Shown here piece by piece: positions 54,901 to 64,000 of a DNA stretch of 64,000 nucleotides. Numbering within the stretch: the first letter of the stretch is position 1; every line of letters starts with the position of its first letter. The stretch covers positions 62,001 through 126,000 of the forward strand of contig JAJSPD010000003.1 of NCBI GenBank assembly GCA_021307315.1, written 5' to 3'. Under the pieces are notes generated by a model. That model searched no databases. It was not told where the DNA came from and was given only the letters and a program-made list of their open reading frames with translations. This DNA is from Bisporella sp. PMI_857 (taxonomy: Eukaryota; Ascomycota; Leotiomycetes; Helotiales; Helotiaceae). The position numbers and the translations under genes are program-made.

Positions 54901-55782
54901 CTAGTTCCCTACACCGGTTGCCCACGGCTTAGCATCATCCTCGTCCTCCTCATTAAAATCTTGTTTCCACTTTAGAGGACATTCCAACAAGCTATGCTTC
55001 TCCTTACAGTTAGCACAAGGCTGTATGCAGTCCGAAGTCCTATGGGAGCCGCGCTTTGTGCAGTTTCGACATCTGAAGCCCTCTTGAGGCAGGGCTGGTG
55101 GTGTTGGGATCCGTGGAGGGGTTGGTGTCGAAAGCTTCGGAGGACTTGAGGCCGTGGAGCGTGGAATCCTATCAGCGCAGTCCTTGGTCCAGTGGCCGTA
55201 CCATTGGCAATGGGCGCACCACGGCTCGCCATCATAAGAAATTCGGCATTCTTTCTCTGCGATAGGGTCGCTGGTTCTGTTGCTACGCTGGGAAAGTGCT
55301 GATAGAGAGCTTCTCTGAGGGCTATCTGCTTCAAATAAAGTTGGCAAATCGCAGTCAGATGGAGGAGGCCTCTGTTGAGGCATATGTTGCTGTTGCTCGG
55401 CCTCTGTTGATGAGAAAGCCGTCTCAGACTGCTCTTCTCTCTCTTGAAAATATTTAAGCATTTGACTTTGTTCTTCCGCGGCCTCCTCGTCTTGCTTTAG
55501 AGCCACGATATTATTTCGGCGTGCAAGACTGTTGTACAGGGCCTTCTGCTCTGCCAACTCCTCTTCATCTAGATGAAGACCGTCAAAGCCTACTTCCAGA
55601 CCATCCAGAACAGCACTGTCCTCATCACCTTGCTCGTCTCGGGCACGTATCTTGATCTCGTTCTGTGTCTCTTGCGCCGTCCCGTCCGCTTCGCTCAAGT
55701 CACCCATTTCCTCTTTCCAAGCTTCAACTGAAAGTTCTTCCTTTTGATTAGGATGATCTTCTGTCTGGCCGGGATCTCCCAT
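54901..55782 (-). CDS. Triple zinc-knuckle protein with acidic N-terminus
   Basis: Single exon, 293 residues. The first about 170 residues are strongly acidic, Gln-rich and probably disordered, with a coiled-coil-like Glu/Ala stretch (LDEEELAEQKALYNSLARRN). Three knuckles follow: CAHCQWYGHWTKDC (C-x2-C-x4-H-x4-C), CRNCTKRGSHRTSDC (one residue longer) and CANCKEKHSLLEC (one shorter), then an acidic tail. Knuckles of this type bind single-stranded RNA or DNA. Unlike the 4.6 kb retroelement ORF1, there are no element ends or duplications here, and the spacing between knuckles contains Pro-rich linkers. I think it is a host RNA-binding protein, perhaps in RNA processing. Domestication from gag is an alternative. 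Confidence 0.75.
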   Translation of the reverse strand: MGDPGQTEDHPNQKEELSVEAWKEEMGDLSEADGTAQETQNEIKIRARDEQGDEDSAVLDGLEVGFDGLHLDEEELAEQKALYNSLARRNNIVALKQDEEAAEEQSQMLKYFQEREEQSETAFSSTEAEQQQHMPQQRPPPSDCDLPTLFEADSPQRSSLSALSQRSNRTSDPIAEKECRISYDGEPWCAHCQWYGHWTKDCADRIPRSTASSPPKLSTPTPPRIPTPPALPQEGFRCRNCTKRGSHRTSDCIQPCANCKEKHSLLECPLKWKQDFNEEDEDDAKPWATGVGN

Positions 55783-56587
55783 CTTGCATCAACTAAGTTT
55801 TGCTAATAAGTATCAACTTGTGATACAGCCTTCGCTCGGATATGTATTGTGTCTGTAATTCCACTAATGCATTTGGCGGAGAGGGGCGAATTAATAGCTT
55901 GTAATAACAAAGCTTCGGTGAGTTTCATTTCTCAATAGAGTTTCTGCAAAGGAAACCAAGCCAGAGAGAAGCAGGAGATTCTGGAAGCAACTAAGTATCT
56001 GCTGCGCTGCAATTCGTAATAAGACACGATTTCATTGCAACCTCATGTTTATTGAACACATGGTGGAACAAAGAGTTCGTCTTGTTCGTTGCCATCATAT
56101 TTGGACACTTGTTCTCCGATATCCTCTGCATCAGTCAACTCCATACTCTTCAGCAGCACATTTAGGGAGAATCGTTGGCTGGAAACAATAAATTTAGAAT
56201 CCTCTAGTGCTCTTTCACGTTAAAAGACATGAATGGGTACAAAAACTACTAAGAGCGTGTTGTAAGTCAGTAATAGGGTGACCAGTTCTGGTGCAATCGC
56301 GAATGAAAGGGATGCATCAATTGCAGATGAAGTACATGTTTTACTTTTTCGGAGCGTTTTCTTTGATCAGAACATTTACGGAAAGGAGCATTAAGGAATA
56401 GAGGAAATATCCAAGGATTGAGATGTGAATTAGCTTGAATTTAAGGCCACATATTTTTAGAGTGATAGAACACCTCTACGCGATCTTTACAAAGAAAGGA
56501 GTGACAAGTTATACTTTCTACTAATATGCGAATACATTGGTCTCTAATGCTTTCACGTGACTCATCATGTCACCTCAGCTTTGAAGT
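55783..56587. other. Intergenic
   Basis: AT-rich, no gene seen; promoter side of the zinc-knuckle gene and 3' flank of the P450. Confidence 0.55.
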
Positions 56588-58110
56588 CTACGCCTTTTCT
56601 GTGTCCCAAATGAGCTCAATCTTTTTGTCCTTGACACTTGAATTGAACCATTCATAGATCTCAATCTTATCTTTACAAGGTCGAGCACCAAGCAACACAC
56701 CACTCTCAGCCACTTTCTCAGTAGCCATGTAGAGCTCAGTCAAAGCAAGGTTTCGAGCAATGCAAGCCCTCGATCCTGCTCCGAAACCAAATGAATGCTT
56801 GATCATTTCTGGCGTTACATTGGCTTCTAACCATCTTTCTGGTCTGAAAGCTTTTGGATCAGGAAACACAGTTGGATTAAGATGAAGCTCAAACGCGGAG
56901 CAGCCCACGAGTGATTTGGGTGGAAAGTTGGTATCCTTGAAGGTCCATCCACTAGACGGGACCACACGAGGAAGCCGGGTTGGATTTGCCATGCTGACTC
57001 GAAGCGCTTCCTTAATTACACCGGAAAGATAGGGCAGGCCTTGAGCCTCAACTTTGCCATCGCCAGCTGCCAGATTTGGAATGATCTCTGACCGAAGCTT
57101 CTCATACCTAAGATTTATGTTAGGGTATGACCAACCCATGGATATCTCTTGACTTACGTGACGGGATCACGAGATAGCTCTTGACATATAGTTGCCATGT
57201 TGTGGCCAGTGGAGTCGGTTCCGGCAAACATGAGGTCCTTGCACTGCGACTTCACCTCTGATATCTCGAGGCCTATGGCAAGAAGACGACCTGCATAAGT
57301 TTGTGCTGTCGCAGAAGTTCGTGCTACCATGTTATCCACGAATTTGTCAACCAAACCCATTGATTTCGTCACAAGTTCGTTCGGCCAAATGATATCGCTT
57401 ACCCTACCAATCCATTCGAAAACGGTATTGGGTAGATAGAAAACGCCTCCAACGGCGACAAAGGCATCCACAAACCCAGATGCTGATAACTGCTTCTCAG
57501 ATGTTGCATTGTAATTCTCGTGGAAGAGATGTGTTGAGACGGAGTCAAGGGCAAGACTCCTTGTCAAGTTCAATATATTGACCGGCCGCCCCGTTTTCGA
57601 TTCCTCTTGCATTCTGCAAATCATTCTATCCACACACTTGTAGAGTTCTGCTTCGTTGTCCTTGATATTCTTGGTCGAAAACATAGGCATAACAGCTTTG
57701 GCCCGTGGTGATCTATGCTCAGGATCTGCTGTTGAAAAGATTGTGGAATGACCGTCAATGTCAAAGTTGGCATAACACTTTGGTTTGGCAAACCCGCCTC
57801 TCGATACGTATATTGGTGCTATGGCGTCCGCATCGCTGATATCGACCTCATTGGGAGCGACACGAACCAATGGGCCGTACTTCTCGTGTAATTCGTGAAT
57901 AACCGTGGCTTCATCTCCAAAGTATGAGTGGTAATACAGCCAGAGAGAAGTAATCTTTGGCAGCAATGGCCCAGGTATATGCGAGAGCGGATGTAGGAAA
58001 ATGCGGAAGATGACTAGAGAAAAGAAGAGAGCGGTTGTGATGACCGCGATGCTAGCCACGGGGCTTCTCAGCAGGATCTCGAGAACTGCCATCTTGGAAC
58101 AGTATTGCAA
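56588..58110 (-). CDS. Cytochrome P450 monooxygenase
   Basis: Exons 58110-57158 and 57107-56588 (50-nt intron) give 490 residues. A hydrophobic N-terminal anchor (about residues 10-32) and the IPGP hinge place it in the ER membrane. The I-helix AGTDST (about 294-299), K-helix EALR (351-354), PERW and the heme loop FGFGAGSRACIA with ligand Cys433 are all intact. The sequence resembles the fungal CYP groups near pisatin demethylase/benzoate hydroxylase-like enzymes, though I cannot name the family. Substrate unknown. No secondary-metabolite synthase is within the window, so a detoxification or stand-alone role is likelier than a cluster role. A second ATG at 58092 is also possible. Confidence 0.93.
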
Positions 58111-58992
58111 TTGACATTCTAAAGAGATTTTTGAACGTCAATGGCCTGGCTGAAGTGGTGAGTCAGTCCTGCGTATCCCCACTTGCACGGGAGCAAAGAT
58201 AGCCCTTGAGCAAGCATATCGTGGTGATACATCCTCACCTTGTGAGTTCCATGAAGGTTCAACGCATCCTTGTTAATTCTCGGGCTCAACAGCGGTCAAT
58301 TCAAAGTCCGCGGGCATCAACAAGGTTGAGAGCAAGGCGCTTTTAGTCCACTGATTGATTTTAATGATAACACACAAGCTTGGCATTTTGCCAAATGCGG
58401 TTAGATCAAATTTGTTGAGATGGACGACAGCTCTCTTCCAGTTCAATATTCCTCGAAATATCATGTCACACCTTAGTTTATTTCATTGTACATACCTTGT
58501 ATCCCATAGGGTGCCCGAAACCCTTAACTCCAAGTAGAAAGTATTAGCAAACAGTGGATGATAGCTTACACTTACTCTACTCGTAATATGCTAGCATCTT
58601 GCAGTGCTTAAATTCATGTTTTTCTCTCGATTTGTTTCTTTTCTCTGTCGCTTTATTTTGTTTTCCGCACTCAGCACAGTAAGCATTATTTTGGGGGCAT
58701 AGTTAATACGCGCTCTATATTTCTCGTGGTTAAGCGCAGAACGACTATCTTTTGACTCTGAACAACAACTGAAGAGTCCTCATAAGGTTGCAGTGGGGTG
58801 ATATCTCAACCCTGATGACCAGAGTAGTTCTCTTTAAGGATAAATAATGCTCGTTGAAGCAATTTCACAATTGTTTCCGTCATCAGATCCAGATATACGC
58901 TCAAAAATGGTTTTATTTTCATCTCTTGCCCCGTTTCCCTTCATGATATCTCTCCTTCAATAACGAGGCGAGACTATGAACTGCATCTTCCC
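58111..58992. other. Intergenic
   Basis: P450 promoter side. Two opposite 60-codon frames overlap at 58273-58537 without coding character. Nothing else seen. Confidence 0.55.
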
Positions 58993-59893
58993 TTAGAACA
59001 TGTATTTTGTTGATATATGCCGCCCATCGCAATCCTTCCAAAGCCCAAGTATCTCGTAGTCAGGACACTCCTGTTTTGGAGCCTCAATAATCAGTGACTG
59101 CAGCTGCTGTTTCCCATCTGCGAAATTCTTCTTCAATGGCTTATCTCCAGCAATATCAAATATGCGCCATAATTCTTGGTCCAATTCCATCACCATTATT
59201 TCTGAATCGTTCAAAATCCCTTCCTCATCAGCATCAGCATCGGCATCATGTCTTCCACCCATTCAGCCTCTGCCTCATCGCCCCCCAAAGCCAAATCTTT
59301 CAATGCACTATTCCCATTCCTCGATCCCTCATCGCTACTCCTCGGTCTCTTATCCAGAATCCTGACCCAGCACACCCTCTCTAAATCCCACTCATCAACT
59401 TCCGGCACCATGCTCCTCGGCAACAACCTCTCGGGCGCCGGCTCATTCTCAAAGTCCCATCTCCAAGGATGCCATCTCTCCCTTCCATCATTCGCATCAT
59501 CTACGGAAACTAGCTCTTTCTCATCAACTGCTGGCCAAGTCTTAAACCCAACCACCGCCATCCTCTCCCCTCCCTTCTTCGGAACAAGTGGTTATACCGC
59601 AACGCGCTATTCTGCCTCAACGCGCAATGCCTATCCTCCCAACACCCCCTAGCCGCAAAATCTGGATCATAATCAGTATAATCTCCTTCAGGCTGGGCAT
59701 CCATGAAAAACACGACATAAATCGAATATAGATCAGCCGTTATCTGCAGCGTGAGGTGCGTTACGAGCTGGTTCGGGATGAGCAGCGTGCGGTAGAGGCT
59801 ACAAATCACCGGCTCTGGTGACTTTCTGAGTGCTATCAACGCTTGCGGGAACCCCCCTAGTATTTTTATATAGCTTTTTATTAACGCTAACAA
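58993..59893 (-). pseudogene. Uncharacterised gene broken by two apparent frameshifts
   Basis: Three overlapping minus-strand frames read as one protein in order: 59893-~59580 (YSIYVVFFMDAQPEGDYTDY), ~59560-59250 (GFKTWPAVDEKELVSVDD, WHPWRWDFENEP, VCWVRILDKRPRSSDEG) and ~59260-58993 (MELDQELWRIFDIAGDKPL, CPDYEILGLWKDCDGRH). The switches occur in GA-rich and GAT-repeat DNA, and no introns fit. The Trp-rich composition supports real former coding. I do not recognise the family. Sequencing indels are an alternative. The antisense frame is Ser-rich and unlikely to be real. Confidence 0.5.
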
Positions 59894-60125
59894 GTTTTAG
59901 AACGCTACCTGTATAAAATGATCCACAACGCTTATACAAATACTCGCTTAGCTATAAATTGCAAAACAAAAAAGCATCACCACCTCTCAACGCCGTGACA
60001 AAGTGAAAGCTGGGGACAAGCTGGCCGCGGCCTATTAAAATGCAGCCTCAAATATCATCTCGCAAAGAACGTAGGACGTCCTCCACATCATCCCACTCAT
60101 TACTCGAGCTCGAGGTTGAAACTAC

Positions 60126-61403
60126 CTACCTTTCTACATCCTCATCCCTCTCCTCATCAGAACTGCTTGGAGAGATGAGTGCTGGGGTATCGGATCTTGG
60201 ATGACCTCCACCGGTTAATATTTGAGCCGTGCCAATTCTGCTACAGACGTGATTACCTATGGCCTGTGGCAATAGATTTCCATCCACCATCATCTGGGCA
60301 CCGGCCAGGACACCCTCTTCTTCGTCGTCAGAGCTATCAGAAGGCGAGTATAGACAGAATTTATCATCAGACTCGTCGTCATTGTAGGATAATGGAAGTA
60401 GAGAGTCTTTTCTTCGAACTAGTTCAGCTTCTAGTTCAGTGTCTGGCTTTGACTCCGGTTCTGGTTCTAGCGCCGCTGAAATTGCTTCATCTGAAGAAAT
60501 GCTCGGTGAAGAAAACTCCTTCTGTAGCGATCTTTCAAGTGAATTCTGGGCTATAGCTTCCAATGCTCCATTTAGCGGTACTTCATACCGGATGGCAGTT
60601 CGACATTTTCTGAGAGAACTCGGTCTCCATTTCCATTTCCGTCGCCGTTCATTCAAACCGACATGCTTCACTCGCCTCTGCTTTTCATATTCTTCAGGCA
60701 TAACTTTGACGAGTGTGTACTTAATTTTGCGGACTCTTCTCATCATGGGATGTGATGGGTTAAACGATGTCCATGATACATCCCTTCGAGGTATCAACCC
60801 GGGAGGAACCTTAGGTACCGGCCGTTTTTGTCGCCGCATCATCAATCTAAATTGCTCCCTGATCCTAAATTTCGCTATCTCCATGGCAGCGTTGGCAGGC
60901 TTATCCGTTTCTACTTCCTCCAGCTCACCTACCACATTCCACATTCGGGCAAAAAATGTAGGAACTCGAATAGCTGCCTTTTTCTGAATAGAGTTTTTGG
61001 AACCGGAATATAAACTCCGTTTACGTTTAGATCTCGTCACTAGATCCAATTTAAATAATTCAGGAGAGGGCGGGCAAGCGGCGATATTTTTGTCCCTCTT
61101 CATATCCAGCAACACCTCATCCGGTGCTTCAGTCAGAGCGCGATTTATGCCCAGATTCTCAATCTGTTCAGGTAGACCGTCTACTATAGGACAGACTAAA
61201 CATGGGGGTACAACCCAGTGTGTGTTCAAAACATACGGATGTCCTGGATCCAGCCTGTTTTCTGCTTCGCGAAGTTTCAGCTCCAACTTCTGTTCGTCTG
61301 CAAAAACAAATTTCCATTCGTCACAGCGGCCTTCAACGGGATATTCAGGCGGAAGCCATCGATGGCCGCATCTAGGACACTCCTTGATATAGATGATGCA
61401 CAT
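60126..61403 (-). CDS. Uncharacterised Cys-motif N-terminal fungal protein
   Basis: Single exon, 425 residues. It starts MCIIYIKECPRCGHRW and has CLVCP further on, together resembling a small zinc-binding motif (Cys-x2-Cys ... Cys-x2-Cys) seen at the start of many fungal hypothetical proteins. The centre is rich in Arg/Lys (for example RRRKWKWRP). The last third is acidic and Ser-rich with runs of Asp/Glu/Ser, probably disordered. A nuclear or nucleic-acid-linked role would fit the composition but is only a guess. No introns are needed. Confidence 0.7.
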   Translation of the reverse strand: MCIIYIKECPRCGHRWLPPEYPVEGRCDEWKFVFADEQKLELKLREAENRLDPGHPYVLNTHWVVPPCLVCPIVDGLPEQIENLGINRALTEAPDEVLLDMKRDKNIAACPPSPELFKLDLVTRSKRKRSLYSGSKNSIQKKAAIRVPTFFARMWNVVGELEEVETDKPANAAMEIAKFRIREQFRLMMRRQKRPVPKVPPGLIPRRDVSWTSFNPSHPMMRRVRKIKYTLVKVMPEEYEKQRRVKHVGLNERRRKWKWRPSSLRKCRTAIRYEVPLNGALEAIAQNSLERSLQKEFSSPSISSDEAISAALEPEPESKPDTELEAELVRRKDSLLPLSYNDDESDDKFCLYSPSDSSDDEEEGVLAGAQMMVDGNLLPQAIGNHVCSRIGTAQILTGGGHPRSDTPALISPSSSDEERDEDVER

Positions 61404-62887
61404 CTTTGTAGCACTTTTTCACTGGTGGAGGAGAAAAGACTGAGGGTTGAATATTAAGCTCTAGGAGCAGAGAGGGTGTAGATCTGTAGGCTGAATAAAT
61501 ATAAGCTCCAGAGTAAGATTAAGAAAGGGTTGGTCTTCAAATTCTATAAACTTTCTTGTCTCCGGGAGAGATGAATCGTGGAACCGTGATATTGGCTGTA
61601 ATAAGAGTGTCTGCAAAATGAAAGCGTTCAAGAAATAAGGCTTCTATAGATAAAATGAGTGTGTTTGATATTGAGATGGTGATATGAGAAGCAGATCAAT
61701 GGAGCAGACATCAACCTCCATCTATCTCTCATCGTCGCTCTTGCCAAATACAACCCTGAATAAGTAGGTCCCCTCTTGCCGCCATACCGAGATGCTCATT
61801 CCCTCTTGCCTAGCGATATTCTTTCTCCTAATCTCACCCATCCCTCCCAAAAGCTCACATCATCGTCATCCGGCATGCCTGCTAAAACATGCCATTACCC
61901 CAGCTTAAAGGCTTACATCGTGACCTTGAGCAAAGGCGTATCACAACAAGGTAGACAGGATGGCCAAGAGACATGTTTGTGCACGACATGGTAATTCCAG
62001 ATCAACTATTAGTTTTCTAGCAGCCGCTCACACATGAAATAATTGAGCAAGCACCGGAAAAACAGAACATTGTAAGAGAGAAAAAACAACGCGCGCCTGT
62101 CAAACCCCACCAATGTAACCTAAGCTACGGAGCAGGACACAACTTATACCCCAAGGCGAATACTTGCTCGCAAGGTCTTGATATTTCGAGGCATTGATGG
62201 CAGAGTTAGGCAGGGGACCCTAAGGAAAGTGAAGGGTGGTGGGTTAGAGACGAAAAGTTGGTAAACTGAGAGGAGATGGGTAGGCTGCTGTGACTTCAGG
62301 TCTTGGCACGGTATGCGGCGGCGGAAGATTCGAGTCATCTTTTGCGGGAGGTGGGCAGGCTGATTAATTACTTTCCACTCTTGAGCACGGCGTTTTAATC
62401 ACATTAGAGCCAATAGTACCAATGCGGATCTATACAAATTTCATTACTGGTCACCACCTCAGATAAAGGAGTAACGCATGTACTGAAAAGAGGTGGAAGG
62501 ACAAAGACCAGGAGACCCAAGCAAACAAGACCAGCCCTCCCAATCCCAACGCTAGAATATCCTGTCTCCAAGTAAAAACAGAGAGCAAGATCCAAGTTGG
62601 TATGTACCATGCACCCCCCCAAAAAACCGTAGCCACCAACACCTAAGACTCTCCTGTCTTTCTATAGCCGTCCTTCCCGTGTGGGTAGGCTATGCAAGTG
62701 TATCATGAAACGTAACTACCAGGCATAAACTAAACCATGCTGCTCCCCCGCCGGTGAAAGGGTAAGCCACCCGTCCCCCCTGGATAAGCTGTACCATGCA
62801 TGACCATGAACGCCAAAAAGCAATTGCTAGGGGAAAAAAAGAATGCTTGCAGATCATCCTGCAATGTGTTCTCGTCAAAGATGTCGA
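61404..62887. other. Intergenic, 1.5 kb
   Basis: No supported gene. Short frames on both strands (64-79 codons) lack domains. It should hold the 3' UTR of the 62.9 kb gene and the promoter of the 61.4 kb gene. C-runs occur near 62613. Confidence 0.5.
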
Positions 62888-63667
62888 TCAGATAAGCTCG
62901 AATCCATCATCCTCATCCATACCTGTCACCACGGGAACGGGAGGCTGCTTTGGCGAGGCCTTCTTTCCCTTTTTCAGGACAACATCTTCCCCAGTGTTAT
63001 CCAAGACGGCATACTCGGTACGAAGGATCTTTTCCGTCTCCTTGGCTGCCCACTTCTTCTCTGCCTTATCAATCAAACCACTAAGATCAACCTCACGGCC
63101 ACGAGCATTTGGGCTAGGCCTATTGTCAAAGCTATATAGGAAACCATCGTCGGCAGAGCTCATCGAGGCACGGATTGCGGTCTGCACGGCAGTTTCAGTG
63201 TTGTTCGTATGCTTTGGAAGGAGCTCAAGTAGAGACTTGGAGAGTGGAGCGGTAGAGTGTGCGTGAGCATCGACGATAGCATCGGCCTTACGTGAAACTC
63301 GGTGGTTTGCGCTACTGTTGTCGAAATTCAGAGTAGGATAGGGCTTAGATGCTTTGTTGCCATGGGGCTTCTTATGGTTGCCATTCCTAGGCAGATCTGT
63401 TAGAAACTTGATCGTTGATGACGAGACATTTGCTTACATTTCACTCCAAGCCTTGGCTGGGCGGACCTTTGGGCTTGGAGTCGTGCCAACATCTGCGGAC
63501 CATGTGCCAGCGGCATCAAGAGCGTCCCAGTTCTTTACACCACTCAAAGGTCGAGCGCCTTGGCTCCACTTCGAGCTGTTATCGCGGGCCCGCTTGAAGG
63601 CTTTGGCAGAGGAACGGATATCGCGGGTCTGAATTGGAGATACTGGGCTGGAAAGTGTGACAGACAT
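62888..63667 (-). CDS. Uncharacterised conserved-looking small protein
   Basis: Exons 63667-63438 and 63386-62888 (51-nt intron, GTAAGC...CCTAG, in phase) give 242 residues. The sequence is hydrophilic and helical. It has a Ser/Thr/Pro-rich start, then LLELLPKHTNNTETAVQTAI and SSADDGFLYSFDNRPSP, a Lys/Glu-rich helix (GLIDKAEKKWAAKETEKIL) and a tail of basic then acidic residues ending DEDDGFELI. No signal peptide or membrane segment. I do not know the family. The short defined blocks in an otherwise polar sequence suggest a conserved adaptor-like protein. Confidence 0.7.
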
Positions 63668-64000
63668 GTTTGCGGCAGTTAGTTGCTAGTCGAAGTGGTA
63701 ATATATAGGCAGATGTGTGGAGGGTTGAAGTCTGGCGGAGGCGAAGAGATGGGAGATATGTATGTAAGATACTCCTTATGGTGCTTTCTTTGTTCTGGAT
63801 AGGCACGGGAGACCTGTAAAGTTGTGGATCTCTGAAGAAGGCCCTTTGGCGTTACAAAGAGTGAAAAGGAGCAGTTGAGTAGCTAGGTAGATAGGACGCG
63901 TCGAGCTTATGAGGAGAGACGAGAACCGAAGGGGAGGGAAGAGGAGTCACCGGATGACTAGTAGGGAGCTTGGGCTAAGCTGAAATTAAAAGGACTGGGG
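63668..64000. other. Promoter side of the last gene, window end
   Basis: Upstream region of the 63.7 kb gene to the end of the window; purine-rich near 63900-63950; no gene seen. Confidence 0.5.

Noticed and set aside
59248..59652. 134-codon plus-strand ORF
   Set aside because: Ser-rich reading opposite a Trp-rich minus-strand frame with better protein-like composition.
1..64000. CRISPR arrays, operons, bacterial-type regulatory elements, rRNA genes
   Set aside because: None seen; intron-rich fungal gene structure makes prokaryotic features inapplicable, and no rRNA-like conserved core was noticed.

Overview
The window looks like nuclear DNA of a filamentous ascomycete (Pezizomycotina). Genes are broken by 45-110 nt GT-AG introns. 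The repertoire is typical of that group: a HET-domain protein, a DUF7730 protein, MYND-finger genes, a cAMP-receptor-like GPCR, Atg29, a GH43 enzyme, an expansin, a CBM1 protein and a tRNA-Pro with an intron. A Leotiomycetes placement is only an impression. Spliced models below were built by hand from donor/acceptor sequences and reading frame, without transcripts.

Layout. 0-6.2 kb is gene-poor and carries a 1.85 kb non-LTR retrotransposon copy that encodes only ORF1 and is flanked by a perfect 12-bp target-site duplication. 6.6-8.9 kb is a large ankyrin-repeat gene. 9.7-21.8 kb holds plant-cell-wall genes: a GH43 gene with one in-frame TGA, an expansin-like GPI-anchored protein and a tiny CBM1-only secreted protein. 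Interspersed are an MGR3-like mitochondrial membrane protein, a DUF7730 protein and an SGNH/PC-esterase-like membrane protein. 22.4-36.6 kb is all on the minus strand: an SDR with an 8-nt microexon, an unknown protein, a GPCR with an overlapping uORF, a nine-exon MFS symporter, a beta-carbonic anhydrase and an Mrs2-type mitochondrial Mg2+ channel.

37.2-44.7 kb is a zone of decay and housekeeping genes: two neighbouring degenerate MYND-finger genes, a nucleoside 2-deoxyribosyltransferase-like gene, tRNA-Pro(AGG), ATG29 with a 10-nt microexon, and a frameshifted sulfotransferase-like gene. 45.6-64 kb holds an App1-like phosphatidate phosphatase, a 3.4 kb gene desert, a small secreted protein with repeated Kex2-type sites, a HET protein, a MOSC protein, a triple zinc-knuckle protein, a cytochrome P450, another broken gene and two uncharacterised conserved-looking genes.

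The genes do not form one obvious pathway. The clearest functional grouping is lignocellulose attack (GH43, expansin, CBM1) between 9.7 and 21.8 kb. The other striking feature is the number of broken genes: GH43, two MYND, sulfotransferase and the 59 kb gene. They sit beside intact ORFs, which suggests relaxed selection on accessory genes. The strongest leads for something undescribed are the Kex2-repeat peptide precursor at 50.4-50.8 kb, the ORF1-only retroelement, and the microexon gene structures.
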